Assembly: GCF_900117315.1 (NCBI RefSeq)
Contig: NZ_LT630337.1
Span: 1,146,409 to 1,210,408 of the forward strand
Direction: 5' to 3'
Length of the DNA stretch: 64,000 nucleotides
Source of the DNA: Bacillus massilinigeriensis
GTDB lineage: Bacteria > Bacillota > Bacilli > Bacillales > Cytobacillaceae
This document shows, one piece after another, positions 54,081 to 63,761 of the stretch (its first letter is position 1; each line of letters begins with the position of its first letter). The translations under genes were made by a program, and so were the position numbers. Under the pieces are notes generated by a model, which was not told the DNA's origin, ran no database searches, and saw only the letters and a program-made list of their open reading frames with translations.

Positions 54081-54531
54081 GTTATTATGATGGTAAAATG
54101 GATACTATTAAACCAGTTAGAATAATCGTGAGTCCATTTATACTCTTTAAATAACCGGTGAATTTTGTTGGTATTTTGAATAGAAATAGGTGAATCATAT
54201 TCCAGGGCCACCTTTTATTCATTAATAAGCCTTTTATTCAATTCATAATAAAGTATATTTAAAGTAGTCAGCCTCTGCTGTCCGTCGATGATATATAACT
54301 TTTGTTGATCATCATTTTGATGTATTAAAATCGTTCTCATATAATATGGCACATTACCTTTTGGCTCTAAATAATCTTCTAGATCCTGCAGCAACTCCTG
54401 AATCTTATTCTCATCCCAAACATAGGGGCGCTGATAAGTATCAATCCCTACTGGTATTTTGCCTTACTCGCAAGGAAATCTTCAAAACTACAAACTTCAA
54501 CTGTTATATTTTTAACTGCTGTATTAGACAT
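54080..54531 (-). pseudogene. DUF262 (GmrSD-like) N-terminal remnant with frameshifts
   Basis: From an ATG at 54531 the frame reads MSNTAVKNITVEVCSFEDFL and stops early. One frame over it continues VGIDTYQRPYVWDENKIQEL, YYMRTILIH and LYIIDGQQRLTTLNILYYEL, then a stop. A third frame carries SIQNTNKIHRLFKEYKW and ends near FTIIIT. IDGQQRLTTL is the DUF262 signature. DUF262 proteins include modified-DNA restriction (GmrS-type) enzymes. The 3' half is lost where the resolvase remnant begins. Confidence 0.8.
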
Positions 54532-55091
54532 ACCCTACCTCTCTCCCTTTCCCCTCATCTATTACCCATCATAAGAATTATGAAGCCATCATTTACAAAT
54601 AAAATTATACCTAAAAATTCTATTTAGTTATATTTAAATCAGCGGCATCAGCGAACCTATAACTTGATTGTCCCCTTAATAAACAGGTTACTTTGCAAAA
54701 TCAAAGTGGTTATATAACTACTGGCAGTTTTCATGGCGTAGGTACTATTTTGTATGTAGTATCTTAACATCACAGCTTGATACACCTGAATCAGTAGAAA
54801 TCCTTTTATAATAAGCTATTACTCACCATTAAAGCTAAAATGGCAAGCCATTTATTTAAAACAAACCCCAATTTCCATTTGGCTAAAAAGTGTAAATTAC
54901 TGGGTTCACACATAGTAAAGTTGCGAATGCAATGAAGCATGACATCCAATGTGATATATTAGGAAACCAATGCTGGGCATTCAGAGCAATTACTGTTAAG
55001 CCTACCAGTGCAATCAAAACCCAACAAAACTAAAAGGTCCTTTAAAGGAGTTATTCCTTTATCAAAATTAATTTTTCAAGGAGAATTTTTT
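54532..55091. other. Intergenic region, no recognisable gene
   Basis: It is AT-rich with scattered stops on both strands. An AAGGAG near 55078 serves the excisionase-like remnant. I see no further structure I can support. Confidence 0.5.
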
Positions 55092-55278
55092 ATGTCTAAT
55101 TATAAATTACGATCATTTACCTGATGTCTTAGATGTCAAAGACATTATAGATTTTCTCAATATAGGCAGGGTGCAGGCATATGATTTGGTTAACTCAGGT
55201 GAATTTCACGTGATCCGGCTTAATCGAAGAATTAAGATTCCTAAGAGAGGATTTATTGAATGGTTCGAAGGAAAGTAA
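55092..55278 (+). pseudogene. Frameshifted excisionase-like (MerR/HTH_17) gene
   Basis: An ATG with AAGGAG 8 nt upstream opens a frame that stops after 10 codons. In the next frame an excisionase-type helix-turn-helix is complete: LPDVLDVKDIIDFLNIGR, then VQAYDLVNSGEFHVIRLN, then RIKIPKRGFIEWFEGK. Restoring the frame needs a 1- or 7-nt change near codon 4. Such proteins direct excision by the adjacent integrase, so the lesion may lock the island in place. Confidence 0.65.
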
Positions 55279-55514
55279 ATTCACGATAAAACGTGACGAT
55301 CACTGCTGCTAGATGTATCAATTGGGAAAGACCTTATCTTTATAGTTACCATTATTATTTGGGCAATTGAATCAAGTAGGAAGATAACCATCAACATAGT
55401 AATTTATTTATTCTACAGTTTTTCAAATTCCTAATGATATTGTACAATAAAATAGTCGGTAACTATAAATTGCGTTGGATGACCACATAATTTATAGACG
55501 ATGGAGGCAACAAG

Positions 55515-56651
55515 ATGGAAGGTTCAATAAAAAAGGTCGGAGATACTTGGCAAGTCCGATATGATGCAGGAAAAGATCCTGTAACTGGTGCTAGAAAGCA
55601 AAGAAAAAAAGGTGGTTTTAAAACAAAAAAAGAAGCTCAGAAGTTCCTTAGCGAACAATTAAATGAAATTAATAAAGGGACTTATTTTGAGCCTAAGGAT
55701 ATCACTTTCAGTGAGTTTTTGGACTATTGGTTAGACAACCACGCAAAGCTAAATACAGCGCCAAAAACAATTGAAGGTTACAGCTATATTATTAATCTAC
55801 ATTTAAAACCTTCTTTAGGGAACATAAAGATTGCACAGCTTAATCCTTCACATCTTCAGCAGTATTATACTGAAAAATTAGCAAATGGCAGAATAAATGG
55901 AGAAGGCGGACTTTCAGCTCAATCGGTCAAGCACCAGCATAGAGTCATCTCGAAGTCTCTTAGGGATGCTGTAAAATGGCAGTTCCTGGCAAGGAATGTA
56001 GCCGAAGCAGTTTCTCCTCCTAAAGTGAAGAAAGTAGAGATGCAGACCTGGGATGATAAGCAGATAAAAACCTTTTTAGAGGCTGCTAAAACATCAGTCT
56101 ACTACTCTATTTATCTGACAACGATCTATACTGGAATGCGTCGTGGTGAAGTCTTAGGCTTACGTTGGCAGGATGTTGATTGGGAAAACAAAATCATTTA
56201 CGTAAGACAAACCCTGCAGCCATTAAGAGGAGTAGGATTAACTTTCAAAGAACCTAAATCAGGAAAAAGCCGCTCGATTTCTATTACATCAAATATAATC
56301 GCTGAATTGAGGAAAATTAATGAACAACAATTCATCTATAAGGAGCAATTCGGTTCAGAATACCATGCTCTTGATTTAGTCTTCGCTCAGAAAAATGGCA
56401 AGCCAATTCAATCACCTGAAATGGCACGAGATTATCGTAAGGTAGTCAAGAGTACTAATTTGCCCTATATCAGATTTCATGATTTAAGACATACTCATGC
56501 AACTTTATTATTCCAACAAGGCATCCATCCTAAAGTTGTATCAGAGCGATTGGGTCATTCAACGATTGGAATCACAATGGACACCTATACACACGTATTG
56601 CCAAATATGCAAAAAGAAGCTGCCGATCAGTTCGAGCAACTTCTGAAATAA
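55515..56651 (+). CDS. int: Tyrosine-recombinase integrase of the island
   Basis: This 378-aa phage/ICE-type integrase has an N-terminal AP2-like arm-binding domain (WQVRYDAGKDPVTGARKQRK), then the SAM-like core-binding domain (DITFSEFLDYWLDNHAKL). The catalytic domain follows, with R in IYTGMRRGEVLGLRW, K in EPKSGKSRSI, HDLRHTHATLL, LGHSTIGITMDTYTHV. All R-K-H-R-H-Y residues are present. GGAGG lies 8 nt before the ATG. It ends 157 nt from the 3' end of tRNA-Sec and points toward it, the standard arrangement for site-specific integration into a tRNA. Confidence 0.95.
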   Translation: MEGSIKKVGDTWQVRYDAGKDPVTGARKQRKKGGFKTKKEAQKFLSEQLNEINKGTYFEPKDITFSEFLDYWLDNHAKLNTAPKTIEGYSYIINLHLKPSLGNIKIAQLNPSHLQQYYTEKLANGRINGEGGLSAQSVKHQHRVISKSLRDAVKWQFLARNVAEAVSPPKVKKVEMQTWDDKQIKTFLEAAKTSVYYSIYLTTIYTGMRRGEVLGLRWQDVDWENKIIYVRQTLQPLRGVGLTFKEPKSGKSRSISITSNIIAELRKINEQQFIYKEQFGSEYHALDLVFAQKNGKPIQSPEMARDYRKVVKSTNLPYIRFHDLRHTHATLLFQQGIHPKVVSERLGHSTIGITMDTYTHVLPNMQKEAADQFEQLLK

Positions 56652-56807
56652 TTTTATGATATATCGTTTTGGGATGATGTATGTAATTCACGGAAAAGCA
56701 CTGTGTCCGATATGTGTCCCAAACCATAAATTTTACTTGTTGGCCAACAATTCTATACGAACACTAACTTCAACAAAAAACCTCATAAACCCTTGTCTAT
56801 CAAGGTT

Positions 56808-56904
56808 TGGCGGGACTGCCTGGGAATCGAACCCAGCTAACCTGGCACGCAGGTCACAAACGGTTTTGAAGACCGCGGGAGACACCAGTACCCCATTCAG
56901 CCCC
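56808..56904 (-). tRNA. selC: tRNA-Sec (anticodon UCA)
   Basis: The 97-nt gene includes an encoded CCA end. The acceptor GGGGCTG pairs with CAGTCCC, then G discriminator and CCA. The anticodon loop CTTCAAA gives UCA (56867-56869). The variable arm is long, and the T arm is GCTGGGTTCGATTCCCAG. The length and extended arms are those of selenocysteine tRNA. Its 3' end faces the integrase, so it is probably the attachment site, as selC is for many islands. Confidence 0.92.
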
Positions 56905-57071
56905 ATGTTAGAAATAAAATGATTATAATACTTGTCCAATTATTTTTCAATAGTAATAACCTTTTGCCATTCTAATAGTTTTCATTGGAGTCGCATATGA
57001 ATCTCTTGTTTTAAAACCACGGAAACATCTATAATAGAAGATAGGAAAATGAGTATTGTAGGTGAAATGGA

Positions 57072-57485
57072 ATGTTTCTTTGGATTGTTTTATTTTGGGC
57101 CGTTTTTTTAGTTGGCTTTCTTGGGATTGGTGGATTTTTTATGTTCCGAAAGTTTTTGAAGAAGCTTCCAAAGGAAGATGGAAAGTCCGATATGGATTGG
57201 GAAGAGCATTATGTGAATGAAACTAGCCATTTGTGGAATCAGGAGCAAAAGTTGCTTTTAGATGACCTGGTAAGTCCCGTTCCCGAATTATTCCGTGATG
57301 TGGCTAGGCATAAAATTGCTGGAAAAATTGGTGAGCTTGCTATGGAAGAACATGCGGAGAGGATTACCGATGATTTAGTGATTCGTGGATATATTCAAGC
57401 AACACCAAAAAGGGATCATAAATTTTTAAAGAAAAAATTAGACGAGAAAAATGTCGATATGACCCCCTATCAACATCTCTTTTAA
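57072..57485 (+). CDS. yneK: DUF2621 membrane-anchored protein (YneK-like)
   Basis: The 137-aa protein has one N-terminal transmembrane helix (FLWIVLFWAVFLVGFLGIGGFFMF). A conserved soluble domain follows: FRKFLKKLPKEDGKSDMDW, VSPVPELFRDVARHKIAGKI, IQATPKRDHKFLKKKL. This matches B. subtilis YneK/DUF2621 in length and motif order. Function unknown. GGTGAAA precedes the ATG. It marks the return to conserved chromosome beside the tRNA. Confidence 0.82.
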   Translation: MFLWIVLFWAVFLVGFLGIGGFFMFRKFLKKLPKEDGKSDMDWEEHYVNETSHLWNQEQKLLLDDLVSPVPELFRDVARHKIAGKIGELAMEEHAERITDDLVIRGYIQATPKRDHKFLKKKLDEKNVDMTPYQHLF

Positions 57486-57499
57486 AGTTCGATTTCATT

Positions 57500-57534
57500 A
57501 AGTGTCAGGCATTCAAGGTGCCTGACACTTTTTT
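57500..57534 (+). terminator. yneK terminator
   Basis: A perfect 12-bp stem AAGTGTCAGGCA / TGCCTGACACTT with a 7-nt loop, followed by TTTTG. It lies between convergent yneK and the glycosyltransferase gene and carries the GTGTCAGGCA word of a dispersed repeat type. Confidence 0.9.
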
Positions 57535-57553
57535 GTTGTGAGGCCAGACACCA

Positions 57554-58741
57554 TTATTTATAAGGTTTCCTCTCCGCTTTAGCCAAAATCACATCGGCAG
57601 CCTCTCCCGCTCCACCTGCATTTTGAAAGTTCACTGACAGCTTCTGAGCATTTCCAAGATAACTTGGATTGGTCAACAATTCCGCAACTGCCTTTTCCAG
57701 ATTTTTCGAATGGCTTCCTTGTAGTTTAATTCCTGCTCCAAGCTCGGCTACACGATTTGCTACTGCCCCTTCCTCACTATGTAAAGGATATAAAACCATT
57801 GGAACTCCAAAGTATAAGCTCTCATTCACACTATTCATCCCGCAATGAGTAATAAACACATCCGCCCTCTGCAAAACGGCAATTTGATCGACATATTTTT
57901 GTATAGAAAAATTGTCCGGTATGTGACCAAGAGATGCCATCTCTGTTTTTTCGCCGATAGACATCACAACTTCATAATCACTGTCAGCAAAAGCCTCAAA
58001 GCAATGTTGGTAAAAATCCTTATTTTGGTTTAATACCGTTCCTAATGAAATGTAGATAACTTTACTCCCTTTTTTATCAACAGGCATCTCTGAAGACTGT
58101 CGAATGGAGGGGCCAACAAAAGTATATTTGTCTGAAAAGGTCTCAGCCATTGGCTGGAATTCTTTTGTCGTATAGACGACGGTGTCCGTTTCATTGTCAT
58201 TTTGAATGATTGATATAAAATTATCCACTTGATAGCCATGATTCCTAAGTAATTTCATTTTTTTGCTGATTCGTGGAATACCAAAGATCATTCGAACAAT
58301 CTCTTTAAAACCGCGTTTCATTAGCTTTGCGGTGTACTGATTAAAAGCAAAAGTGGTTGTCGAACAGACATAAGGGATACCTAATTTTTTTGCGAATAAT
58401 TTTCCCCAAAAGCATACAGAATCGCTAACAATACAATCTGGCTGAAATTCCTTTAATTCCGTACACACCTTTTCATCCAATGCAATCGTCGTATCCACAA
58501 CCATTTCAATTAATGCCGCAAAATCCTTTCCAACCTTGCGATCCAATTCTTCTTCTGATATCGGTGGTAAAAACTTGTCACAGGAAATAAATTTAGCTCC
58601 TGCTCCTTCAATTTTTCCCTGAAATTCAGTAAACGAATAATACCAAACTTCGTGCCCTCTGTTTACTAACTCAGATACCACCGGAATTGTTGGATTTGTA
58701 TGTCCATGTGCGGGAATCGAAAAGAATACTATTTTACTCAT
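57554..58741 (-). CDS. Macrolide-family (YjiC-like) GT1 glycosyltransferase
   Basis: The 395-aa GT-B enzyme has the N-terminal acceptor domain beginning IVFFSIPAHGHTNPTIPV. The C-terminal nucleotide-sugar domain has VIYISLGTV, the FITHCGMNSVNESLYFGVP donor-binding block and YPLHSEEGAVANRV. It matches the MGT family of Bacillus (YjiC/YdhE type), which glucosylates macrolides, flavonoids and other hydrophobic acceptors. AGGAG precedes the ATG. It is monocistronic. Confidence 0.9.
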   Translation of the reverse strand: MSKIVFFSIPAHGHTNPTIPVVSELVNRGHEVWYYSFTEFQGKIEGAGAKFISCDKFLPPISEEELDRKVGKDFAALIEMVVDTTIALDEKVCTELKEFQPDCIVSDSVCFWGKLFAKKLGIPYVCSTTTFAFNQYTAKLMKRGFKEIVRMIFGIPRISKKMKLLRNHGYQVDNFISIIQNDNETDTVVYTTKEFQPMAETFSDKYTFVGPSIRQSSEMPVDKKGSKVIYISLGTVLNQNKDFYQHCFEAFADSDYEVVMSIGEKTEMASLGHIPDNFSIQKYVDQIAVLQRADVFITHCGMNSVNESLYFGVPMVLYPLHSEEGAVANRVAELGAGIKLQGSHSKNLEKAVAELLTNPSYLGNAQKLSVNFQNAGGAGEAADVILAKAERKPYK

Positions 58742-58990
58742 ATGGTCTCCTCCCCAGCCGAGTAGGCTTTCGTTTCATCACTCTTATTCTCCTAAAAGAA
58801 TAGTAAAATTTTTTGGCTAGTTTTTTAGCACGAATAACGGATTTATGGATTGAATACCTTAAGCTAATTCTAACAATATTCGACGAAATTTAATGGTAAA
58901 AATTGTGGCAAAATAAGGATACCTAGAACTAACTTTTCCTCGTAACAAATATATAAATCTCTAGTCAATTTTCTTTTTTGTAAAACAGGA

Positions 58991-59065
58991 GTAAACAATA
59001 CTCGACATAATGTTAAGTATTGTTTACATTTAATATAACAATTTTTGTTAACTAAACTTAACATT
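58991..59065 (+). promoter_or_regulatory. Two inverted repeats before the XRE gene
   Basis: GTAAACAATAC (58991-59001) pairs perfectly with GTATTGTTTAC (59017-59027). AATGTTAAGT (59009-59018) pairs with ACTTAACATT (59056-59065). A TATACT -10 hexamer lies at 59075-59080. These are likely operators for the XRE protein or a second regulator. Confidence 0.55.
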
Positions 59066-59096
59066 TCGGTTCGCTATACTGGAGGGAAATAGAATA

Positions 59097-59297
59097 TTGC
59101 TAAAAAATCGAGTGAAGGAATTGCGTGCTAAATTTAATTTTTCACAAAGTGAGTTGGGTAAACGAGTTGGTGTTACTCGTCAGACTATCAGCTTTATCGA
59201 AAAAGGTGAATTTTCACCATCTGTCACATTGGCATTAAAATTAGCAAAAGAGCTTCAAGTCCCATTGGAAAAATTATTTTGGCTGGAGGAGGAATAA
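59097..59297 (+). CDS. Small XRE-family DNA-binding regulator
   Basis: The 66-aa protein is a single HTH_3 domain: VKELRAKFNFSQSELGKRVG, VTRQTISFIEKGEFSPSVT, LALKLAKELQVPLEKLFW. It belongs to the YozG/YvaO-size group that usually precedes a small membrane-protein gene. The start is a TTG 11 nt after GGAGG. The next gene begins 3 nt after its stop, so the two are an operon. Confidence 0.85.
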   Translation: MLKNRVKELRAKFNFSQSELGKRVGVTRQTISFIEKGEFSPSVTLALKLAKELQVPLEKLFWLEEE

Positions 59298-59300
59298 ATC

Positions 59301-59762
59301 ATGAATTTACGGGTTCATTATCCACTTTGGAACATCGTTAGTTTAATTCCATTATTCTTCATTGGTAGTTCGATTATTCTACGTGAAGGAAGTGGTAAGG
59401 AAAGTGATTTTTCTCAATTCTTACAAAATAGCATTCTTGTTTGGACCATTCTATTAATCATCATTGTAACTGTATATTCGTTTGCAGTTTGGAGCTTTAA
59501 TAAAAAATATCCAATGCAAAAAATAAACCCATTCAGCTTCCGCCCGAATGAATATATAGAAGAAGACGAAATGTTTATGCTAGTCACAATGCAAGCTACC
59601 AAAAAGGTACACACCTTCATGGCTGTTGTAACGCCTGCTCTGTTCGGGCTATCCATTTTTGCTACACGCTTGATGATTTTTTCTGGAATATTCGTGATTA
59701 TTATTATACAAAATATGATCTTCTATAATGAAGTTAAGCAATATACTAGGGAAGAACAGTAA
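59301..59762 (+). CDS. Membrane protein paired with the XRE regulator
   Basis: The 153-aa protein has four hydrophobic segments in two hairpins (LWNIVSLIPLFFIGSSIIL; ILVWTILLIIIVTVYSFAVW; FMAVVTPALFGLSIFATRLM; FSGIFVIIIIQNMIFYNEV). A polar loop (FRPNEYIEEDEMFMLVTMQA) lies between the pairs. This arrangement is common for small XRE/membrane pairs in Bacillus. Function unknown. GGAGG precedes the ATG, within the end of the regulator gene. Confidence 0.7.
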   Translation: MNLRVHYPLWNIVSLIPLFFIGSSIILREGSGKESDFSQFLQNSILVWTILLIIIVTVYSFAVWSFNKKYPMQKINPFSFRPNEYIEEDEMFMLVTMQATKKVHTFMAVVTPALFGLSIFATRLMIFSGIFVIIIIQNMIFYNEVKQYTREEQ

Positions 59763-59982
59763 TCTGTTTGGAGGTTAATTTATAAAATAGACACACAAAA
59801 ATGCAGTGATGTTGACTGGCATTACCTTTACGGACACTGGTTCCATTATTTTCGTTTTTCATAGGATATTCTAAGTTTTACAAACCCTTGTTCCTTTATT
59901 TGCTGATTTTTCACATGATTCCCCTCCCGTATTCAACCAATAACGAATTCTCTGACACCCTTTAAATCCACATAAAACAACC

Positions 59983-60002
59983 CGGCCCCATTTTCGAGAC
60001 CG
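59983..60002 (-). terminator. Terminator after the GH1 gene
   Basis: On the minus strand CGGTCTC pairs with GGGGCCG (with G-T pairs) around GAAAAT, followed by GGTTGTTTTA. It lies 30 nt after the beta-glucosidase stop. Confidence 0.65.
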
Positions 60003-60033
60003 AGTCGAGTTTATAACAATCATTCTATTCCAT

Positions 60034-61500
<1,467 letters not shown>

Positions 61501-61583
61501 TCATGAAGTAAATTCTTTGAACACTCTATTCATCTAAGAAAATACTTTTCATTTTCAAAATTCCCCTAAATAAATGAAAAATA

Positions 61584-61611
61584 GAGATTAGCCTTCCTGC
61601 TCTCTAATCTC
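61584..61611 (-). terminator. Terminator between the ROK kinase and GH1 genes
   Basis: GAGATTAG pairs with CTAATCTC around a 12-nt loop. On the minus strand TATTTTTC follows. The GH1 gene therefore has its own promoter. Confidence 0.75.
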
Positions 61612-61620
61612 CATTGTTGT

Positions 61621-62544
61621 TTAATTTACGGAGGAATCTATGAAGTTTGCACATTTCCTATGCAAAAAATGATATAAAGCTCCAATTAAGTTAGAGTCAT
61701 TCCCAAATCGACATTGTTCCACCTGAATGGTCAAGCTATCTTGATCGAGTTTCATTTGGCTTAATCGATGATTAATTTCCGTAATGAAGCCTTCACGACC
61801 GCTAATGGCTCCGCCAATCAAAATTTTCTCTGGGTCGATGATGAATTGCAAATTATATATACCAACTGCTAGGCGAATGATAAACTTATCAATTTCATCC
61901 TGTACCTCCATATCGCCTGCTTCAGCCATTTCAAAAATCTTCTTTCCATCAAGTGTACTTGGATCGATTCCTTTCCGCTTACCGACAAGCTGAATTAATC
62001 CACCCACCGCGCCAAGTGAACTCCAGTTCTCTCCAAGGGGCTTTTCGAAATAATCTTCCATGATCATATAGCCAAATTCCCCACCAAAAAGATTCTTACC
62101 GTGGCGAATTTTTTTGTCCAGTATTAATGCACCACCGATACCTGTACCAATGACAACACAAATGTAATCCTTCACATCTTTCGCTGCACCAATCCAGCCT
62201 TCCGCAAGTCCGGCACAATTCGCATCATTTTCAAGCTCAACTGATAGATTTGTTCGATCCTGAAGCAATTGTCTTATATTCGGTCCATGGATATAGGGAA
62301 GCGCAGTAACTCCATAAATGAATCCAGTATCAATATCAACTGCGCCTGGCATGCTTAATGCTATCCCTTCAAGTAAAAACCTTTTTTGAAAATCCTTTAC
62401 AATAGAATCGATGCAATCGACAAATGATTGGATCCCATCCTTTGGCGTTGTAACGGATGACTTTTCTATAAAATCACCAGACTCATTCATAAGGGCATAT
62501 TTAATAGAGGAACCTCCAACGTCAAAAACTGAATAATAACTCAT
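61621..62544 (-). CDS. ROK-family sugar kinase, probable beta-glucoside kinase (BglK-like)
   Basis: The 307-aa kinase has phosphate 1 (VFDVGGSSIKYALM), the catalytic Asp in LENDANCAGLAEGW and phosphate 2 (VVIGTGIGGALIL). The Cys-rich zinc motif of ROK glucokinases is absent: the region reads FGGEFGYMIMEDYFEKP. That fits BglK-like beta-glucoside kinases rather than glucokinases. GGAGG lies 7 nt before the ATG at 62544; the open frame extends six codons further upstream. Its context is a LacI regulator and a GH1 phospho-beta-glucosidase. Upstream, GAAAATG-N8-CATTTTC (near 62595) may be an operator. Confidence 0.85.
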   Translation of the reverse strand: MSYYSVFDVGGSSIKYALMNESGDFIEKSSVTTPKDGIQSFVDCIDSIVKDFQKRFLLEGIALSMPGAVDIDTGFIYGVTALPYIHGPNIRQLLQDRTNLSVELENDANCAGLAEGWIGAAKDVKDYICVVIGTGIGGALILDKKIRHGKNLFGGEFGYMIMEDYFEKPLGENWSSLGAVGGLIQLVGKRKGIDPSTLDGKKIFEMAEAGDMEVQDEIDKFIIRLAVGIYNLQFIIDPEKILIGGAISGREGFITEINHRLSQMKLDQDSLTIQVEQCRFGNDSNLIGALYHFLHRKCANFIDSSVN

Positions 62545-62664
62545 GCGCCAACCTCCTATCAACCCTTAAAAACCTTGCCCTAAAGTATTACGATTTGAAA
62601 ATGTTATTGAGCATTTTCTCTCTTTAGGATACTTAACATATTTTAATAACTATTGATGGGGTTA

Positions 62665-63687
62665 CTAGATGCTTTTACTAGTCCCACAAGATTCCCTTAC
62701 GATTAATTCTGAGTCTGTTAATACAGGCTTTAACTGAGATTTCCCATTGATTAAATCATTTAACATATAGGCAGATAGTTTCCCAATTCTTTCTTTATCT
62801 TGTTTCACCGTAGTTAATTTCGGATTACTATACCTACAAGCAGCTATATCATCGCATCCTACTATTCTAATATCCTCAGGGACACTTAATCCCTTTTCGT
62901 TAATGGCTCTCAATCCTCCAAGTGCCATTAAGTCAGATGCAAAAAAGACAGCTTCAGGATAATCTTTGGTTTCAAGCAATTTATTCATGGCGAGATAGCC
63001 ACTTTCTTCTTTAAAATCACCATATTGAATCCATTCTTCCCTTACCTCAAGTCCAAACTGATTCATGGCATCGATAAAGCCTTTTTTCCGCAAATTAGAA
63101 ATCACAGAATCGGGCATCCCACCTACAAAACCGATTTTTCTAACTGAATTCAAATAAAAATGCTCAACTACTTTTCTTGATAAGTTGACGTTATCTGTCA
63201 TAACGAAGCTCGCCCTTGGGCCATTAAGTTCAATGTCAATCCCAATACAAGCTACTCCAGCTTGAGCCAGTTCATAAATGGCACCTTCCACTTCTTCCCC
63301 AGCAATAATGAGACATCCGTCTACCTGAAAATGTTTGCACCTAGCTAAATAGCTTCCATTATCTTGAAGAAAGTTTTCATTTGAAAACATGAGGATATCG
63401 TAACCTAATAGCCCAATATTCTTTTTAAAAGTAGAAATGACCTCATTAAAATAAGGGTGGGTCATATCTACATTGATCTTCCCTGCATAAATCAATCCAA
63501 TCAGGTTTGACTTTTTCGTTGCAAGAAGCTTAGCAGAAAAATTAGGCTCGTAACCCATTTGGTTAATAATATCCATGACCTTTTTCTTCGTTTGCTCACT
63601 GATTCCTCCATAATTATTAATTACTTTTGAAACAGTGGCTTGGGAAACTCCCGCCATTTGCGCAATATCTTTAATCGTTAAATTCAT
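62665..63687 (-). CDS. LacI-family transcriptional regulator
   Basis: The 340-aa regulator has the LacI helix-turn-helix and hinge (LTIKDIAQMAGVSQATVSKV, then MGYEPNFSAKLLATKKS). The periplasmic-binding-protein-like sugar domain follows (LIGLIYAGKINVD, then VFFASDLMALGGLRAINEKG). AAGGG lies 6 nt before the ATG at 63687, which is preferred over an in-frame upstream start. The operator-like GTAAATA-N7-TATTTAC lies just upstream, between it and the ABC permease gene, so it probably controls the beta-glucoside locus and itself. Confidence 0.9.
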   Translation of the reverse strand: MNLTIKDIAQMAGVSQATVSKVINNYGGISEQTKKKVMDIINQMGYEPNFSAKLLATKKSNLIGLIYAGKINVDMTHPYFNEVISTFKKNIGLLGYDILMFSNENFLQDNGSYLARCKHFQVDGCLIIAGEEVEGAIYELAQAGVACIGIDIELNGPRASFVMTDNVNLSRKVVEHFYLNSVRKIGFVGGMPDSVISNLRKKGFIDAMNQFGLEVREEWIQYGDFKEESGYLAMNKLLETKDYPEAVFFASDLMALGGLRAINEKGLSVPEDIRIVGCDDIAACRYSNPKLTTVKQDKERIGKLSAYMLNDLINGKSQLKPVLTDSELIVRESCGTSKSI

Positions 63688-63712
63688 CTTAATCCCTTCT
63701 ATTATCCTCAAA

Positions 63713-63733
63713 GTAAATAATACTTGTATTTAC
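63713..63733 (-). promoter_or_regulatory. Operator-like inverted repeat before the LacI gene
   Basis: GTAAATA (63713-63719) and TATTTAC (63727-63733) are perfect arms with 7 nt between. The site lies in the 74-nt gap between the permease gene and the LacI gene. Confidence 0.6.
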
Positions 63734-63761
63734 AAAAACTAATTGTTCGCAGTAGATATTA

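Noticed and set aside
56656-56939. Open frames across the tRNA-Sec gene on both strands
   Set aside because: They are by-products of the tRNA sequence and lack start signals.
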